Part shown: positions 37,080 to 45,056 of the stretch, one piece after another
Numbering within the stretch: position 1 is the first letter of the stretch
Layout of the letters: each line of letters opens with the position of its first letter
NCBI GenBank assembly: GCA_963798505.1
Contig: CAWCTX010000011.1
Coordinates: 124,001 to 188,000 of the forward strand
Direction of reading: 5' to 3'
Length of the DNA: 64,000 nt
DNA from: CAVWSM01 sp963798505
GTDB taxonomy: Bacteria > Actinomycetota > Actinomycetes > Jiangellales > Jiangellaceae
Notes under the pieces: generated by a model
Seen by the model: the letters and a program-made list of their open reading frames with translations, nothing else
What the model was told of the DNA's origin: nothing
Database searches by the model: none
Made by a program: the position numbers and the translations under genes

Positions 37080-37238
37080 CTAGCGACGGTCCACATCCCG
37101 GCGTAGGCGACGAACCACACCCACAAGCAAGAGTCCTGAGCCAACCAGCGTGACCACGAAGGCGACCGACGCTAGATCGTGGATCCAGCTCCAGCCCGGG
37201 GCAGTGGAGCCCGCGAGCACACCGGCCTTCACGTCCAC
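37080..37238 (-). CDS. Possible small single-helix membrane protein
   Basis: GTG 37238 gives 52 residues with one hydrophobic segment ASVAFVVTLVGSGLLLVGVV followed by a basic end VRRLRRDVDRR, the positive-inside pattern of a tail or single-pass membrane protein. No clear ribosome site and no recognised family. The open frame extends a little upstream without a start, so it may be the tail of a longer broken gene. Confidence 0.35.
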   Translation of the reverse strand: MDVKAGVLAGSTAPGWSWIHDLASVAFVVTLVGSGLLLVGVVRRLRRDVDRR

Positions 37239-37314
37239 CCCGCCGTCGCTCGCCCGGTCATGCTGCCGAGCGCGATTTGCCGTTGAGCGAGCGCTTGGAG
37301 CAAGCCGACCGGAT

Positions 37315-38160
37315 CTATCGCGGCGTTGGCGGGGTGGCGCCCTGGGTGCGGTCGGTCAGGGTCCAGCTGGTGAGCAGCTGCAGCGCCTGCTCGTCCGGAG
37401 ACCCAGGTTCGGCGGTGTAGGCGACCAGCGACTGTCCTGGTGAACCGGTCACGCTCATCGTTTGGAAGTGCAGTAACAGTTCGCCGACGAGGGGGTGCCG
37501 GATTCGCTTGATGCCCGCTGTCTTGTCTTGCACGTTGTGATCGGCCCACCATTGGCGGAACTGCTCGCTTTTGACCGACAGTTCACCGACGACGGCGGCG
37601 ATGCGCGGGTCGTTGGCGTGGTGGGCCGCGTGCAAACGCAGGTAGGCGACCGTCTCCCGGGCCTTGCCCTCCCAGTCGACGAAGATCTCTTTCGTCCGCT
37701 CGTCGAGCAGGCACAGCCTCGCCCAGTTGCGCTGCTCGCGTGGCAGCGCGCCGAAGTCGAGCATGAGTGCAGCGGCCAGCTCGTTCCATGCGAGCACATC
37801 GGCGCGGTGATCGATGACGTAGGCAGGTACGCCGGGCATCGCGTCGAGCAGGTATCGCACCTGGGTGGCCACTGGCCGCTTGGGTTGCGGGGCGGTTCTC
37901 ACCGGGCGGGCCACGGTGAACAGGTACGCGCGCTCGTCGTCGTCGAGGCGCAGCGCCTCGGCCAGCGCGTGCAGTACCTCGTCGGACACGCCTTGGGCGC
38001 GGCCCTGCTCGAGCCGTACGTAATAGTCGACGCTGACCCCCGCCAGATGGGCCAGCTCCTCGCGGCGCAGGCCAGGCACGCGGCGTTGGCCCGACGACGG
38101 CAACCCGACATCCTCGGGGCTGACCTTCGCCCGGCGAGACTTCAGGAACTCACCCAGCAC
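37315..38160 (-). CDS. XRE-family regulator with MmyB-like ligand domain
   Basis: 281 residues. N-terminal HTH (PGLRREELAHLAGVSVDYYV, RLEQGRAQGVSDEVLHALAE) and a C-terminal MmyB-type PAS-like domain (about 100-260) with VIDHRADVLAWNELAAALML, and HHANDPRIAAVVGELSVKSE. The family binds a fatty acid or other hydrophobic ligand and represses a neighbouring oxidoreductase. Here the divergent neighbour is an aldo/keto reductase. Confidence 0.93.
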   Translation of the reverse strand: MLGEFLKSRRAKVSPEDVGLPSSGQRRVPGLRREELAHLAGVSVDYYVRLEQGRAQGVSDEVLHALAEALRLDDDERAYLFTVARPVRTAPQPKRPVATQVRYLLDAMPGVPAYVIDHRADVLAWNELAAALMLDFGALPREQRNWARLCLLDERTKEIFVDWEGKARETVAYLRLHAAHHANDPRIAAVVGELSVKSEQFRQWWADHNVQDKTAGIKRIRHPLVGELLLHFQTMSVTGSPGQSLVAYTAEPGSPDEQALQLLTSWTLTDRTQGATPPTPR

Positions 38161-38196
38161 ACTGCCATTGTCCCCGCACCTCGCCGGCGAAGGGTG

Positions 38197-38225
38197 GCCC
38201 TGCCGGTCCTAGGGACAAGCAGGGC
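38197..38225. promoter_or_regulatory. Nested palindromic operator between regulator and aldo/keto reductase
   Basis: GCCCTGC-N15-GCAGGGC (38197-38225) encloses GTCC-TAG-GGAC (38206-38216), both perfect. It sits in the 103-bp divergent gap, 38 bases upstream of the reductase start at 38264. Likely MmyB-type regulator site. Confidence 0.5.
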
Positions 38226-38263
38226 ACTGGGCAGCCGCTTCGGGTCGGCGCAACGTGAAGGTC

Positions 38264-39227
38264 ATGAACCTTGCAGACATGACCATCAGCAGGATGGGGT
38301 TCGGCGCCTGGGCCATCGGCGGTGGTGGCTGGCGCTACAGCTGGGGCAGTAACGACGACAGCGAGGCGATCGCCGCGATCCGGCACGCCGTGGAAAGCGG
38401 CATCAACTGGATCGACACCGCCGCGGTGTATGGGCTGGGACACTCCGAGGAGCTCGTCGCCAAGGCCATCAGCGATCTCGAGCCAGCCGCCATACGTGTT
38501 CACCAAGGGCGGGCTCGTCTGGGACGAGCACGACCGGCTCGCCGAGCCGCGCCGCACCATGCGTCACGTCCGGCGCGAGGTCGAGGACTCGCTGCGCCGG
38601 CTCGGGGTCGAGCGCATCGACCTCTACCAGGTGCATTGGCCCGATGCAGACGGCGGGCTTGACGAGTACTGGCAGACCATGGCCGACCTCAAACGCGAGG
38701 GCAAAGTACGCGCGATCGGCCTGTCCAACCATGACGCCAGCCAACTAGAGGTGGCCGAACGGATCGCCCACGTGGACGCGATCCAGCCACCGTTCTCCGC
38801 ACTCAACCGCCGCGCGGCAGCCGAGGTCGCCTGGGCGCGCGAGCACGGCACCGCGGTCATCGCCTACTCCCCGCTGCAGTCCGGGCTGCTCACCGGTGCC
38901 TTCTCGGCTGCGCGGGTCGCGGCGCTGCCCGATGACGACTGGCGCCGCAGAAGTCCCGACTTCACGACCCGGCTGGCGGCCAACCTCGCGGTCACCGACG
39001 CGTTGCGGGCGGTCGCCCGACGACTCGAGGTCACCGTCGCCGAGGTCGCGATCGCCTGGGTACTGGCCTGGCCAGGAATCAGCGGCGCAATCGTCGGGGC
39101 TCGCCGACCCGAACAGGTCGACGGATGGGCTGGCGCCGTCCAGGTGCGGCTGACCCCCGCCGACGTCGAAGAGATCGCCGCCGCGCTCCGGCAGACCACG
39201 GCCGATGCCGGCCCGGTACGGCCATGA
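38264..39227 (+). CDS. Aldo/keto reductase, one frameshift
   Basis: About 320 residues. First frame: MGFGAWAIGGGGWRYSWGSN, then Asp and Tyr of the tetrad in NWIDTAAVYGLGHSEELVAK. A one-base skip near 38485-38492 joins to YVFTKGGLVWDE (Lys), RLGVERIDLYQVHWPDADGG (His) and to VGARRPEQVDGWAGAVQVRL at the C-terminus. Start ATG 38264 is preferred to GTG 38255 because GAAGG at 38257-38261 serves it. Controlled with the divergent regulator. Confidence 0.87.
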
Positions 39228-39493
39228 CCCGACAGCTGCAGCCCCCGCGGCCGGCCGAGCCGGCGCCGTCCAGGCACCGCCGAGCCCTCCTCACCTGGGT
39301 GGCGATCTTCCCATCCGTACTCGTGGTCCAGATCCTGCTCGCGCCGATCGACAGTCACTGGCCACTGCCACTCCGCACGCTCGCGCTCACCCTGCTCGTG
39401 GTGCCCTTGGCGGCCTATGTCCTGATACCCGCGCTACTGCGAACCAATGCACACTTCCTGAAACTCCCGACCAAGCAAACCCGACCCTCATAA
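39224..39493 (+). CDS. Small two-helix membrane protein
   Basis: 89 residues with two hydrophobic segments, LTWVAIFPSVLVVQILLAPI and LRTLALTLLVVPLAAYVLIP, in a DUF2798-like hairpin arrangement. ATG 39224 overlaps the reductase stop by four bases, so it belongs to that operon. Function unknown. Confidence 0.75.
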   Translation: MTRQLQPPRPAEPAPSRHRRALLTWVAIFPSVLVVQILLAPIDSHWPLPLRTLALTLLVVPLAAYVLIPALLRTNAHFLKLPTKQTRPS

Positions 39494-39919
39494 CAACAGG
39501 CGGGACCGGGGCGCACGGAGTATCGCCGGTCGGCTTCCTCACACGCGGCTCTCCGAGAGCGGACGTCCAGGTTGCTAGGCGTGCCGGGGCCACCGTCCAT
39601 CGCCACCGTGATCGACTTTCCGCCATTTGCCGCAACCCGCGCTTCGGTCACGTCCGGTCTGGCTCGTGTGACTCCAGTACACGGAGCCCGACGACCACGG
39701 CCCTTCACCCATGACCTGTTGACTGATGGTTGGGTCCAGGAGCGGCTGGACAGCTGTCTTGGTGGAAGTTTCCCCGGTTTCCGGCCGGGTCGGGCAAGGG
39801 TGTCTTCGTCCAGCTGGCAGGCATCCGTGCTGGCAACGGCAGCGCTGATCGCTGACCTCGCCTGCTCGGGCGAGCTGCGGCATACTCTGGCGGACTCGGT
39901 GAAACCGTCCTAAGAGGAA
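39494..39919. other. Intergenic stretch without a supported gene
   Basis: About 430 bases. Open frames exist on both strands but none shows family similarity, a ribosome site or a plausible product. No strong hairpin or repeat was seen. The minus strand around 39545-39565 begins like a group II intron domain V, but the pairing half is missing. Confidence 0.5.
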
Positions 39920-39922
39920 GTG

Positions 39923-40667
39923 GTGACGACCATGGCCGCTGAGACCCCGACGATCGTCCTCGTCCACGGTGCCTGGGCCGACGCGACCGGCTTCGACCCC
40001 GAGATTCGCGCCCTGCGCGACCGTGGGTTTACCGCCATCGGGTTCGCCAACCCGCTTCGCGATCTCGCTGGCGACGCGGCGTACCTCGCCGAATTCCTGC
40101 GGACCCTGACCGGTCCGATCGTGCTCGTCGGCCACTCCTACGGCGGCAATGTCATCTCGAGCGCCGCGACCGGCAACGACCAGGTGCAGGCGCTCGTCTA
40201 CTTCAACGGTTGGATGTGCGACGAGGGCGAGAGTCAGCAGGAGTTCCTTGAGCGGTTCGAAGGCAGCCTCGTGGGGCCAGCGGTCAGGCCCGTGCCGTTC
40301 ACCGGCCCGGACGGGAGCGAGGGGGTCGACCTCTACCTCGACCCTGAGGCGTTCCGCGAGGCCTTCGCCGCCGACGTCGACCCCGAGACGGCCGCGGTGA
40401 TGGCCGCGGCGCAGCGGCCGTACGCCGCCGCCGCGTTCGCAGCCGCGCCGTCGGGCCCGCCAGCGTGGAAGACGCTGCCGTGCTGGTACCTGCTCGGCAC
40501 CGAGGACAAGGCGATCCCGCGCGGCGCTCCAGCGGTTCATGGCCGAGCGCGCGAACGCGACGATCGTGGAGGTGCCGGCCTCTCACGTCTCCTTCGTGTC
40601 ACAGCCCGAGGCCGCAACCCAGCTCATCCTGCAGGCCGTCGAGGCGACGAGCCACAGCCGGACCTGA
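39923..40667 (+). CDS. Alpha/beta hydrolase (HGAWAD family), one frameshift
   Basis: Serine hydrolase of about 248 residues. Oxyanion/HG motif LVHGAWADATGFDPEIRALR, nucleophile GHSYGGNVISSA near residue 74, then LPCWYLLGTEDKAIP with the acid. One base must be skipped near 40518-40526 to reach LQRFMAERANATIVEVPASH (catalytic His), VSFVSQPEAATQLI. GTG 39923 is chosen because AGGA at 39915-39918 fits it; ATG 39932 is the alternative. Paralogue of the intact hydrolase at 54921. Confidence 0.87.
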
Positions 40668-41008
40668 GCCGGGGAGCGTCGACCCGCGCGGCGGCGCAGA
40701 GTTAGGACGCTGACTGCGTCGCCGCCGAAACCGCTCAGCGACCTCGATCACCAGCGCTCGGGAGTGTCACGCACGTCCTGAGAACGATCCGTCACGCAGC
40801 TCCCTAGACCGGACACGGCTGCCCAACTCTAGGTTGTCGTCGCCGGTGAGAACTTCCTCCACGCTGTTAAGGCACTATCTCCGCCGGCGCACGCGACGTG
40901 CCCGAGCGCCCTCCGAGTGACGGGTTCTCACACGTGCACACGGTTCAATCGACCAGGCCACTCACTTGCGTGTTCGGCCTGCGTCCAGCCCAGGCGCTGG
41001 ACCTTGAT
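40668..41008. other. Non-coding gap before the tRNA-like end
   Basis: About 340 bases with no convincing gene, repeat or RNA. It forms the left border of the rearranged 41-49 kb region. Confidence 0.5.
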
Positions 41009-41056
41009 CATTTTCCAAAGCTGACAGCGCCAGTTCGATTCTTGTCACCCGCTCCA
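41009..41056 (+). tRNA. tRNA-Gly(UCC)-like 3-prime half (incomplete, possible attachment site)
   Basis: From the anticodon loop region TTTTCCAAA (41011-41019) through GCTGACAGC, the T-arm GTTCGATTC (41033-41041), and the acceptor end CACCCGCTCCA (41046-41056) the order and spacing match actinobacterial tRNA-Gly(UCC). The CCA end is encoded. The T-stem carries changes (CCAG/CTTG with one mismatch) and no GCGGGTG acceptor 5-prime half is found upstream, so it is not a working tRNA. Such 3-prime halves are what integrases leave at island borders. Immediately downstream begins the decayed gene block. Confidence 0.6.
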
Positions 41057-41064
41057 AACAGAAG

Positions 41065-41446
41065 GCTCAGGCCAGAGCGAGCGCGTCGTCGCTCAGGCGC
41101 CCGTCGATGAAGCGTTCCGCGAGACCGCGCAACGTCGCGCCCTCCCTGATCGAGGCCCGCTGGCGCGGAGGACCTGCGGATCCGCTTGAGCAGCTCCGCG
41201 GGGTGAGAGCAGGCGCCCTCCGAAATGCTCCTCGAGACGCGACAGGATGGTTCGCGTCGCCCTGACGGGGCGCTGCTGGCCGGCGACCTTGGAAGACGAG
41301 CGTGCTGAAGGCATCGAGCACAAGGAGCTTGTCGACCCACGCGCGCCGACGGAAGTCCGGATGCGCGTCGATCAGGCGCGCGAGAACAGGATCGGCGTTG
41401 CGGAGGAACTCGCGCGTCTGGGATCGGCGACTGCCGTTGCCGTCAT
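41065..41446 (-). pseudogene. DNA-3-methyladenine glycosylase copy A (decayed)
   Basis: Starts at ATG 41446 with MTATAVADP as in the copy at 47093-47724. The pieces DPVLARLIDAHPDF, LDAFSTLVFQ, RTILSRLEEHFGG, DPQVLRAS and LAERFIDGRLSDDALA lie in changing frames, needing at least four shifts, and the HhH/catalytic C-terminal third is lost at the border with the tRNA-like end. Paralogue of 47093-47724. Confidence 0.78.
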
Positions 41447-41545
41447 TGCTTCAATAGTCGCTCGGTGAGCACGATCTCGACGACCTGTTGCACGGTCTCG
41501 AGGCGCGCCCATTCGCGCTGGAGCTCGCAGGCGAGCGCGACCCAG
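41405..41545. repeat. Direct repeat A (141 bp)
   Basis: Pairs with repeat B at 44771-44912, same orientation, differing by three substitutions over the last 103 bases and about one indel in the rest. It spans the junction between the YcaC-like end and glycosylase start. The repeats enclose the LUD/DsbA/UBP/DUF5996 genes and HxlR. Confidence 0.85.
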
Positions 41546-41736
41546 CTAACCGGGTTGGCTCCGGCTTGGACGACCCGCTCGATGCCGGCGAGGTGCGCCT
41601 GCTCGCTGGTGCCGCCACTACGAGGAACGACCAACACAAGACGCGCTCCTCCGATGACGCAGCGGGTTCGCCGGGCCTTCGTTCCGCGGGACCAAACTCC
41701 TCGGCCGTGAGCTGCGCTGCGCGCTCGGTTCGGCAC
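41443..41736 (-). pseudogene. YcaC-type (isochorismatase-like) hydrolase copy A, C-terminal part
   Basis: Ends SGGTSEQAHLAGIERVVQAG then ANPVSWVALACELQREWARL and VVEIVLTERLLKQ, the C-terminal third of YcaC-like cysteine hydrolases. The N-terminal half and catalytic Cys are missing; upstream residues (to 41736) are only loosely related. Its TGA overlaps the ATG of glycosylase copy A, as in the more complete block at 47-48 kb. Confidence 0.75.
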
Positions 41737-41737
41737 G

Positions 41738-42700
41738 CTAGGTGCTTGCGCTGGGACGGCCGAACTCGGCGGCGGCGGTGGCGTGGAGCTGGTTCAGCTG
41801 CCCGGGGGTCGGACACCAGTTCGATTCGAAGCTGGAGGTGTCCCAGCCGGCAAGGCGGGCGCCTGCCTCGTATCCGCTCTGGCAGAACGCCAGCAGTGTT
41901 GTTCTTGGATCTCGCGCGCTGCGTACGGTCTCGTAGGGAAGCACCGCCAACGAGCCTGAGCCGTACTCGATCCAGCTGCCCGCGGACAGCGGTTGCTCGC
42001 GGAGTCCTTCGGGCTCGGGCGCCGTGTAGGAGTAGTAGGTGGCGTCGCGGACGGTGTCGTCGCCCGCCCAGAACCCGAACGAGATGACCTCGTGCGAGTA
42101 GGCCTCCTGGTTGACCGGATCCGCATCGATCGGCATGCCGGCCCGGCCTGAGAAGCGAGTGACGGCGAGGTCGAGGCCGTGCCAGAAGAGGTGTACGGGG
42201 CTGGTCTTGCCGTTGAACCAGCCGCTGAACTCCTCGAAGACCGCGTCCGTCCAGTCCAGGACGCGGCCGAAGCGCTCGATCGCCTCTCGATCCCACGACG
42301 CGTGCTCGACGTCCTCGGGAAACGGCGTCGTCATCGGGACCCCGAACGGCTGCTCCTTGATCTCGACGTCGATGCCGAGCTCGGCGAGCATCGCGTGGAG
42401 GCGGGCGTCGAAGTCCGCGACGGGCATCCCGTCGCCGAGCTCGAACGCCCGGTTGCGCCCGTCGCCGGTCTGCACGAGCAGGGCGTGACCGAGGAAGTCG
42501 AGTCTGATCTCGAAGGTCGTCCCGCGATGATGGAGGCGCCGTGTCGTGAGCCCGCGGACGTCGACGTATAGGGGGGCGTTCCACCAGTGGTTGCGCGGCG
42601 CCGTCGTGGCGAGCCGGATCTTGCCGATGATCTGGGCGTACAGGTGCAGGGTGTCCTTCGTCGGGCGCCAGTCGGCGAGGTGCAGCTCGGGGAGCGTCAT
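41738..42700 (-). CDS. DUF5996 family protein
   Basis: 320 residues. Matches the DUF5996 family (LHLADWRPTKDTLHLYAQII, RNHWWNAPLYVDVRGLTTRR, HLFWHGLDLAVTRFSGR, SYEVISFGFWAGDD-like core). The family is common in Actinobacteria and cytoplasmic; biochemical role unknown. ATG 42700 overlaps the stop of the UBP zinc-finger gene by four bases. Last gene of the minus-strand cluster headed by the LUD gene. Confidence 0.88.
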   Translation of the reverse strand: MTLPELHLADWRPTKDTLHLYAQIIGKIRLATTAPRNHWWNAPLYVDVRGLTTRRLHHRGTTFEIRLDFLGHALLVQTGDGRNRAFELGDGMPVADFDARLHAMLAELGIDVEIKEQPFGVPMTTPFPEDVEHASWDREAIERFGRVLDWTDAVFEEFSGWFNGKTSPVHLFWHGLDLAVTRFSGRAGMPIDADPVNQEAYSHEVISFGFWAGDDTVRDATYYSYTAPEPEGLREQPLSAGSWIEYGSGSLAVLPYETVRSARDPRTTLLAFCQSGYEAGARLAGWDTSSFESNWCPTPGQLNQLHATAAAEFGRPSAST

Positions 42701-42975
42701 CGTCCGCTGACCACGAACGCGACGTTGTCGAGGTAGCACCAGCTCCAGTTCTCTCCCGGCTCGGCGGAGCGAATGATCGGGTGTCCAGAGCCGCGGGCAT
42801 GTGCGGAGGCGTGCCGGTTCGGTGAGCTGTCGCAGCAGGCGATGTGGCCGCAGGACTGGCACATGCGCAGGTGCACCCAGGTTCCGCCGATCGCGAGGCA
42901 GTCCGTGCAGCCGGCGATCTGGTCGGGCAACTTGGTCAGCGTGATGCTGTCGGTGTGCGAGCAGATCGCGCTCAT
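42697..42975 (-). CDS. UBP-type zinc finger protein
   Basis: 92 residues built around a ZnF-UBP fold: CSHTDSI, CTDCLAIGGTWVHLRMCQSC, GHIACCDSSPNRHASAHARG, then GHPIIRSAEPGENWSWCYLD. Cys and His ligands are complete. In eukaryotes this finger binds ubiquitin C-termini; bacterial copies are frequent in actinobacterial stress clusters and their partner is unknown. Coupled to the genes on both sides. Confidence 0.92.
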   Translation of the reverse strand: MSAICSHTDSITLTKLPDQIAGCTDCLAIGGTWVHLRMCQSCGHIACCDSSPNRHASAHARGSGHPIIRSAEPGENWSWCYLDNVAFVVSGR

Positions 42976-43494
42976 CGGGCCAATGCTTCCAGCAGGGTCG
43001 CCGCGTCGTAGCCGCCTCGGTGCACGACGCGTCGATGAACAGCGTCGGTGTGCCGCGCACCTCGCCGGATGCCAGTCCGCTCTCGACGTCCCGCCTGATC
43101 CGCCGCGCGACGCCCGCGTCGGCCCTGTCTTGGGCGAACTGCTGGACGTCGAGGTCGAGCTCGGCGGGATAGCGCCGCAGGTCGTCGTCTTCGAGCCCTC
43201 TCTGGCGATGAAGAGCAGTTGTGCATCTCCCAGAAGCGGTATTGGAGCGCGGCTGCCTCGGCGGCGGCCCGCCAGCGCGTGCGGGTGGATGTCTGTGAGC
43301 GGGAAGGGCCGGAAGGCGAAGCGAACGCCACCGGTAAGTTCGCGCTCGACCCGTTCGATCGCGCGAAACGCCTGCCGCGAGTAGGGGCATTCGTAGTCGC
43401 CGTACTCGACAAGGACACGAGCGGCCGAGGGGCCGAGCACGTGATCGACCTCCTCCTCAGGAGGCTCCATCGTTGGCTGGCGTTTCTCCGGCAT
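42972..43494 (-). CDS. DsbA-family thioredoxin-like protein, frameshifted
   Basis: About 170 residues. N-terminal LVEYGDYECPYSRQAFRAIE contains the active-site CPYS (one Cys only). From HPHALA at about 43270 one extra base leads to AAEAAALQYRFWEMHN, further shifts near 43215 give GLEDDDLRRYPAELDLDVQQ, and RRDVESGLASGEVRGTPTLF is followed by another near 43025 to VVHRGGYDAATLLEALAR. Pieces together match DsbA-like/2-hydroxychromene-isomerase-type proteins. Overlaps the UBP gene. Confidence 0.82.
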
Positions 43495-43506
43495 CGCTTC
43501 TCCGCC

Positions 43507-44133
43507 TCAGAACCCAACCTGCTGCCGGATGAGGACGATGTGGATGCGGCCGGGGTCCTCCTGGTGGATTTCGAGGATCTTGCCGACCCGGCTGTTCTGC
43601 CCGTAGGCGGCATACGCGCGGGCGTCCTCGAGCTTCAGGCTGTGCTCGCGGATGCGTTGGTGGGCGGCGTCCAGGCCGGACACGAGCTTCTGCGCGCCGA
43701 CGACGAAGATGACGTTGGCGGCACCCCAGGCGTACGAGGCGAGCTGGCTGCCGGAGGCCGACGCGATGACAAGGGTTCCGTCGCGGGTAACGGCGTGCAC
43801 GCTGCCGAGCGCATAGTCGGGCTGTCCGGCGATCGCCTTCATCTCCCGCAGCTGGGTCGCGAAGTCGAGCGCCATCATCGTGTTGCGAGCCGACTCGTAC
43901 GGCCCGCCGCCGTCGATCGCGTCCGCAATGCCCGTCTCCTGTAGCGTCACCGATGTGTTGGTCATCACCGAGGAGCCTTCGGGGATCCACGCGAGGACGG
44001 CCTCGCGCGCCGCGTCGAGGTCATCGACGACCTCGACACTGTATCCGTGCTCTTCGAGGGCGACGACGGTGTCCGCGAGCGTCTGCTCGTCCGGAAGCGT
44101 CGTGAAGCGGTCGAGTGCATGGGTCGTACTCAC
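43507..44133 (-). CDS. LUD-domain protein (LutC/YkgG-like)
   Basis: 208 residues. LUD fold: ALEEHGYSVEVVDDLDAARE, IPEGSSVMTNTSVTLQETGI, HAVTRDGTLVIASASGSQLA. In lactate-utilisation operons LutC works with Fe-S partners LutA/LutB, which are absent here, so a different use, such as redox or electrophile response, is likely. First gene after the HxlR-divergent promoter. Confidence 0.92.
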   Translation of the reverse strand: MSTTHALDRFTTLPDEQTLADTVVALEEHGYSVEVVDDLDAAREAVLAWIPEGSSVMTNTSVTLQETGIADAIDGGGPYESARNTMMALDFATQLREMKAIAGQPDYALGSVHAVTRDGTLVIASASGSQLASYAWGAANVIFVVGAQKLVSGLDAAHQRIREHSLKLEDARAYAAYGQNSRVGKILEIHQEDPGRIHIVLIRQQVGF

Positions 44134-44227
44134 GGTTGATCCTCCTCGGTGGGAAGGTCGCCGTCGGCGACCATGGAGGGCTGGACGTCGGGCAGCCGCC
44201 GAGTGATCTCCTTCGAACTAGTAAGAA

Positions 44228-44240
44228 CGTAGCGACTACG
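44228..44240. promoter_or_regulatory. HxlR-type operator candidate
   Basis: CGTAG-CGA-CTACG, a perfect 13-nt palindrome in an AT-richer part of the 144-bp divergent gap between the LUD and HxlR genes, 37 bases from the HxlR start. ACTAGTAAG upstream (44218-44226) could form part of a second half-site. Confidence 0.45.
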
Positions 44241-44277
44241 ATAAATGGAGTAACGGCGATGGTGCTAGTGGTATTCC

Positions 44278-44637
44278 GTGGAAGCTGCGCCTGAACCCCA
44301 GCCGCCCGTCGACGCCGAAGCCTGCGTTCGCGCCGACGCCGCGCTCGTGCGCGCGTTCGACCTGCTCGGCAGGCGCTGGACCGGGGTCCTACTGGGCACC
44401 CTGAGCGGCGGCCCAGCAGGCTTCCGTGCCATCTCGCGCGCAGTCGACGGCATCAGCGACTCGGTGCTCTCCGACCGACTCACCGAGCTTTGCAACGTCG
44501 GGCTCGTCACCCGCACGGTCGCCGACGGACCACCCATCTCCGTCGCCTACGAGCTCACCGACGCAGGCCGGGCGCTGCTGCCCGCGCTCGAACAGATCAC
44601 CCGCTGGGCCGAGGAACATCTCCCCGCCACCGAGTAG
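44278..44637 (+). CDS. HxlR-family transcriptional regulator
   Basis: 119 residues, a winged helix with ALVRAFDLLGRRWTGVLLGT and FRAISRAVDGISDSVLSDRL, ELCNVGLVTRTVADGPPISV. One cysteine near the start (EACVRAD), as in thiol-sensing HxlR/HypR proteins that respond to electrophiles. Divergent from the LUD cluster, so it probably controls it and itself. GTG start at 44278. Confidence 0.92.
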   Translation: MEAAPEPQPPVDAEACVRADAALVRAFDLLGRRWTGVLLGTLSGGPAGFRAISRAVDGISDSVLSDRLTELCNVGLVTRTVADGPPISVAYELTDAGRALLPALEQITRWAEEHLPATE

Positions 44638-44664
44638 CACGTCCCGACAGAGCGTCTTCTGGCT

Positions 44665-44813
44665 GGCTCGACGCCGCATCGAGGGCGGGAAGCTCGTCGA
44701 TCGACGCGCGCGGACGGAAAGTCCGGATGCGCATCGATCACCCGCTCGAGGATCGATAACGCGTTGCGGGGGAACTCGCGCGCCTTGGGATCGGCGACTG
44801 CCGTTGCCGTCAT
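44665..44813 (-). pseudogene. DNA glycosylase copy B, 5-prime fragment
   Basis: ATG 44813 reads MTATAVADPKAREFPRNALS, ILERVIDAHPDF, then degenerates. Only about 45 codons of the roughly 210 remain. Same start region as copies at 41446 and 47724. Confidence 0.75.
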
Positions 44814-44912
44814 TGCTTCAGTAGTCGTTCGGTGAGCACGATCTCGACGACCTGTTGCACGGTCTCGAGGCGCGCCCAGTCGCGCTGGAGCTCGCAGGCG
44901 AGCGCGACCCAG
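44771..44912. repeat. Direct repeat B (142 bp)
   Basis: Near-identical partner of repeat A at 41405-41545, same orientation, 3.2 kb apart. A third, clearly diverged copy of the same segment is at about 47690-47800. Confidence 0.85.
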
Positions 44913-44961
44913 TGTGCTCTCGGTGAAGACGTCGGCCGCCGCGAGCACGGCGAATGTGACC
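44810..44961 (-). pseudogene. Fused remnants of MBL-fold and YcaC-type genes, copy B
   Basis: Reads VLAAADVFTEST (the C-terminal end of the MBL-fold protein at 48080-49039, about 44912-44961) then directly HWVALACELQRDWARLETVQ and VVEIVLTERLLKQ (YcaC-type end). The order MBL, YcaC, glycosylase is the same as in the complete block, so a segment was copied and its middle deleted. Confidence 0.75.
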
Positions 44962-44981
44962 CGGCGAGCGTCGGAGGATTC

Positions 44982-45056
44982 ATGAGCACGCGCACCATCG
45001 CTATCGCCGCTCTCGTCATTGTTGTTCTTGTGGTCATCTTCATCTGGGTCGTCTAA
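44982..45056 (+). CDS. 24-residue membrane miniprotein
   Basis: Reads MSTRTIAIAALVIVVLVVIF then IWVV before a stop. One transmembrane helix after a short basic N-terminus. GGAGG at 44973-44977 supports ATG 44982. The pattern MSTRT plus an Ile/Val/Leu run is seen in tiny actinobacterial membrane proteins. It could be missed in ordinary annotation. Function unknown; it sits between gene remnants. Confidence 0.6.
   Translation: MSTRTIAIAALVIVVLVVIFIWVV

Noticed and set aside
37080..37320. Extension of the small membrane protein into a longer gene.
   Set aside because: The frame continues upstream but shows no start, ribosome site or family similarity, so only the membrane segment is reported at low confidence.
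39545..39575. Minus-strand sequence starting like group II intron domain V (GAGCCGCGTGTGAGG).
   Set aside because: The complementary half and the GNRA-type tetraloop are missing and no reverse transcriptase lies upstream.
41810..41825. Second copy of CCAGTTCGATTC as a matching attachment core for the tRNA-like end.
   Set aside because: Only 12 bases match, it lies inside the DUF5996 gene, and the acceptor end is absent.
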